DNA from: Gammaproteobacteria bacterium
GTDB lineage: Bacteria > Pseudomonadota > Gammaproteobacteria > Xanthomonadales > Marinicellaceae
Direction: 5' to 3'
DNA length: 6,430 bases
Assembly: GCA_030426705.1 (NCBI GenBank)
Contig: JAUHXW010000173.1
Span: forward strand, 1 to 6,430
Shown here: piece by piece, positions 5,479 through 6,430 of the stretch
Numbering within the stretch: position 1 is the first letter of the stretch
How the letters are laid out: each line of letters begins with the position of its first letter
Program-made: the position numbers and the translations under genes
The notes under the pieces: generated by a model
Seen by the model: the letters and a program-made list of their open reading frames with translations, nothing else
What the model was told of the DNA's origin: nothing
Databases searched by the model: none

Positions 5479-6430
5479 AAGGTGTCCAGATGTTTTTAAT
5501 TTGTGAGGCATGACGCAGGAATATTTGTCCATGACCATCAAGATGCCAATCCTTGTTGCCTGAGGTCGTCCAGGTGCGTTTGAGGTTGGTGGCGGATTCT
5601 TTTTCCACTGTTTCAGCGTGTTCACCAAAATGCCACATGGCATCCACATTCATATGACCTGCCAATGGTTTAACCAGTTCCTGTTGTGAACCACTGATGA
5701 TGTTGACGGTGCCTGCTGGCACATCTGAAGTATTGAGTACCTGATAAAAATCCAAAGCCGGTAAAGGAAAGGCTTCACTGGCCGTCATCACCACGCGATT
5801 ACCCATCGCCATCGCTGGAGCCAACAAAGAAACAAAACTGAGCAAAGGTGCTTCATCCGGACATTGAATGGCGATGATTCCAATCGGTTCATGCATCGCC
5901 ATAGCCACGCCGCGCAACGGCACGCCATGTACCTGACCGTCGTATTTATCACACCAGGCAGCATAGTAATTGATGCGCTCGATACTGGCCTCAACTTCGC
6001 TTTCCGCTTGTTTTTTGCTGTGACCAAAAGCCATCAAACGTTCCACAAACTCTTCCTGTCGGTATGACAGGTTTTCAGCCATAAAATACATCACTTGCTG
6101 TCGTTGGTAGGGGTTCATTTGTGACCAGGTCTTGCTGTTCGCAGCGGCTTCTACCGCATTGCGCACATCCTTGCGATTACCCAAACCAACGTGTGTGATG
6201 ATTTCACCTTTGGCATTGTGAATGGCATAAGAGTAACCGCCATCAGGTCGTACTTGCTTGCCACCGATATACATTTTTGGGGTTTTATCGATGCCTTCAA
6301 TGGGTGTCAGTTGTGGCTTTTCGGTTTTATTGCTGTTTGAATGGCGTTTACTGCTTTTGCCAGCCTTCGGTTTCAGGTATTCATACAAACCTTCTTTGCC
6401 GCCTTCACGACCAAAGCCGGATTCTTTGAC
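5468..6430 (-). CDS. Two-domain ALDH16-like aldehyde dehydrogenase, C-terminal 320 residues
   Basis: The frame is open from the right edge to the TAA at 5468, so the N-terminus is missing. The first 20 visible residues (VKESGFGREGGKEGLYEYLK) are the typical C-terminal end of a catalytic aldehyde dehydrogenase domain. A polar Lys/Ser/Asn-rich linker follows (about 21-50), then a second ALDH-like domain from MYIGGKQV (about 53). This copy has the N-terminal fold pattern, including HEPIGIIAI (180-188) and LLAPAMAMGN. The usual PWN is CPD (190-192), VLKPAE is VMTASE (214-219, cofactor-binding Lys lost), and FTGS is WHFGEH. It stops before the catalytic Glu and Cys regions. A catalytic domain fused to a degenerate partial one is the ALDH16 architecture, probably about 780 residues in all. 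It would oxidise an aldehyde using NAD(P)+. Acetaldehyde from deoxyribose breakdown is a contextual guess. A frame-intact tandem fusion, rather than a pseudogene, is favoured because no stop interrupts the join. Confidence 0.88.
   Translation of the reverse strand, partial: VKESGFGREGGKEGLYEYLKPKAGKSSKRHSNSNKTEKPQLTPIEGIDKTPKMYIGGKQVRPDGGYSYAIHNAKGEIITHVGLGNRKDVRNAVEAAANSKTWSQMNPYQRQQVMYFMAENLSYRQEEFVERLMAFGHSKKQAESEVEASIERINYYAAWCDKYDGQVHGVPLRGVAMAMHEPIGIIAIQCPDEAPLLSFVSLLAPAMAMGNRVVMTASEAFPLPALDFYQVLNTSDVPAGTVNIISGSQQELVKPLAGHMNVDAMWHFGEHAETVEKESATNLKRTWTTSGNKDWHLDGHGQIFLRHASQIKNIWTPYGE

Noticed and set aside
5479..5649. N-terminal extension of the purine nucleoside phosphorylase to an ATG at 5649
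   Set aside because: The added 57 residues overlap the dehydrogenase in another frame and resemble no phosphorylase sequence. The ATG at 5478 gives a family-typical length.
5788..6067. Short open frames on both strands inside the dehydrogenase
   Set aside because: They are shadows of the ALDH-like domain, whose reading frame shows clear homology throughout.
5468..6430. Pseudogene or frameshifted ALDH, because the second domain lacks catalytic residues
   Set aside because: The frame is continuous across the domain join. The loss of the catalytic half matches the ALDH16 architecture, and the gene overlaps its neighbour in an ordered operon.

Overview
The window is a chromosomal stretch, about 45% GC by eye, that looks gammaproteobacterial. 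DeoA and PyrG both align closely with remembered E. coli sequences, including active-site positions. The genus cannot be told from this sequence. All six genes lie on the minus strand and are read from right to left. Both end genes run off the window.

In order of transcription, the first three genes are tightly packed. (1) The 3' part of an aldehyde dehydrogenase (5468-6430) ends one catalytic-type ALDH domain and continues through a linker into a second, degenerate and truncated ALDH domain, an ALDH16-like arrangement. (2) A trimeric-class purine nucleoside phosphorylase (4624-5478) starts inside the end of the dehydrogenase gene. (3) A small AT-rich gene (4316-4627) encodes a Cys4 zinc-ribbon protein with two membrane helices and overlaps the phosphorylase stop by ATGA. 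A 288-base gap follows, holding an imperfect inverted repeat of about 144 bp (4147-4290). Then comes (4) thymidine phosphorylase deoA (2717-4027). A 107-base gap carries a good sigma70-type promoter and a TTGAC-N4-GTCAA palindrome. Next are (5) a CPA2-type cation/proton antiporter (1338-2609) and, behind its own promoter, (6) CTP synthase pyrG (1-1271, C-terminus missing).

Genes 1 to 4 form a nucleoside-salvage module. The two phosphorylases split purine nucleosides and thymidine/deoxyuridine into free bases and (deoxy)ribose-1-phosphate. Deoxyribose phosphate is normally degraded to acetaldehyde and glyceraldehyde-3-phosphate, and an aldehyde dehydrogenase would be a natural outlet for the aldehyde. 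That metabolic link is inferred from context. deoB and deoC are not in the window. PyrG, a pyrimidine biosynthesis enzyme, and the antiporter appear to be separate transcription units.

Nothing here is clearly a new defence or mobile system. The points most worth following up are the two-domain dehydrogenase in a deo-type cluster, the membrane zinc-ribbon protein coupled to the phosphorylase, the intergenic inverted repeat, and an unusual His in the CTP synthase nucleophile motif. No tRNA, rRNA, CRISPR array or insertion sequence with a transposase was seen.
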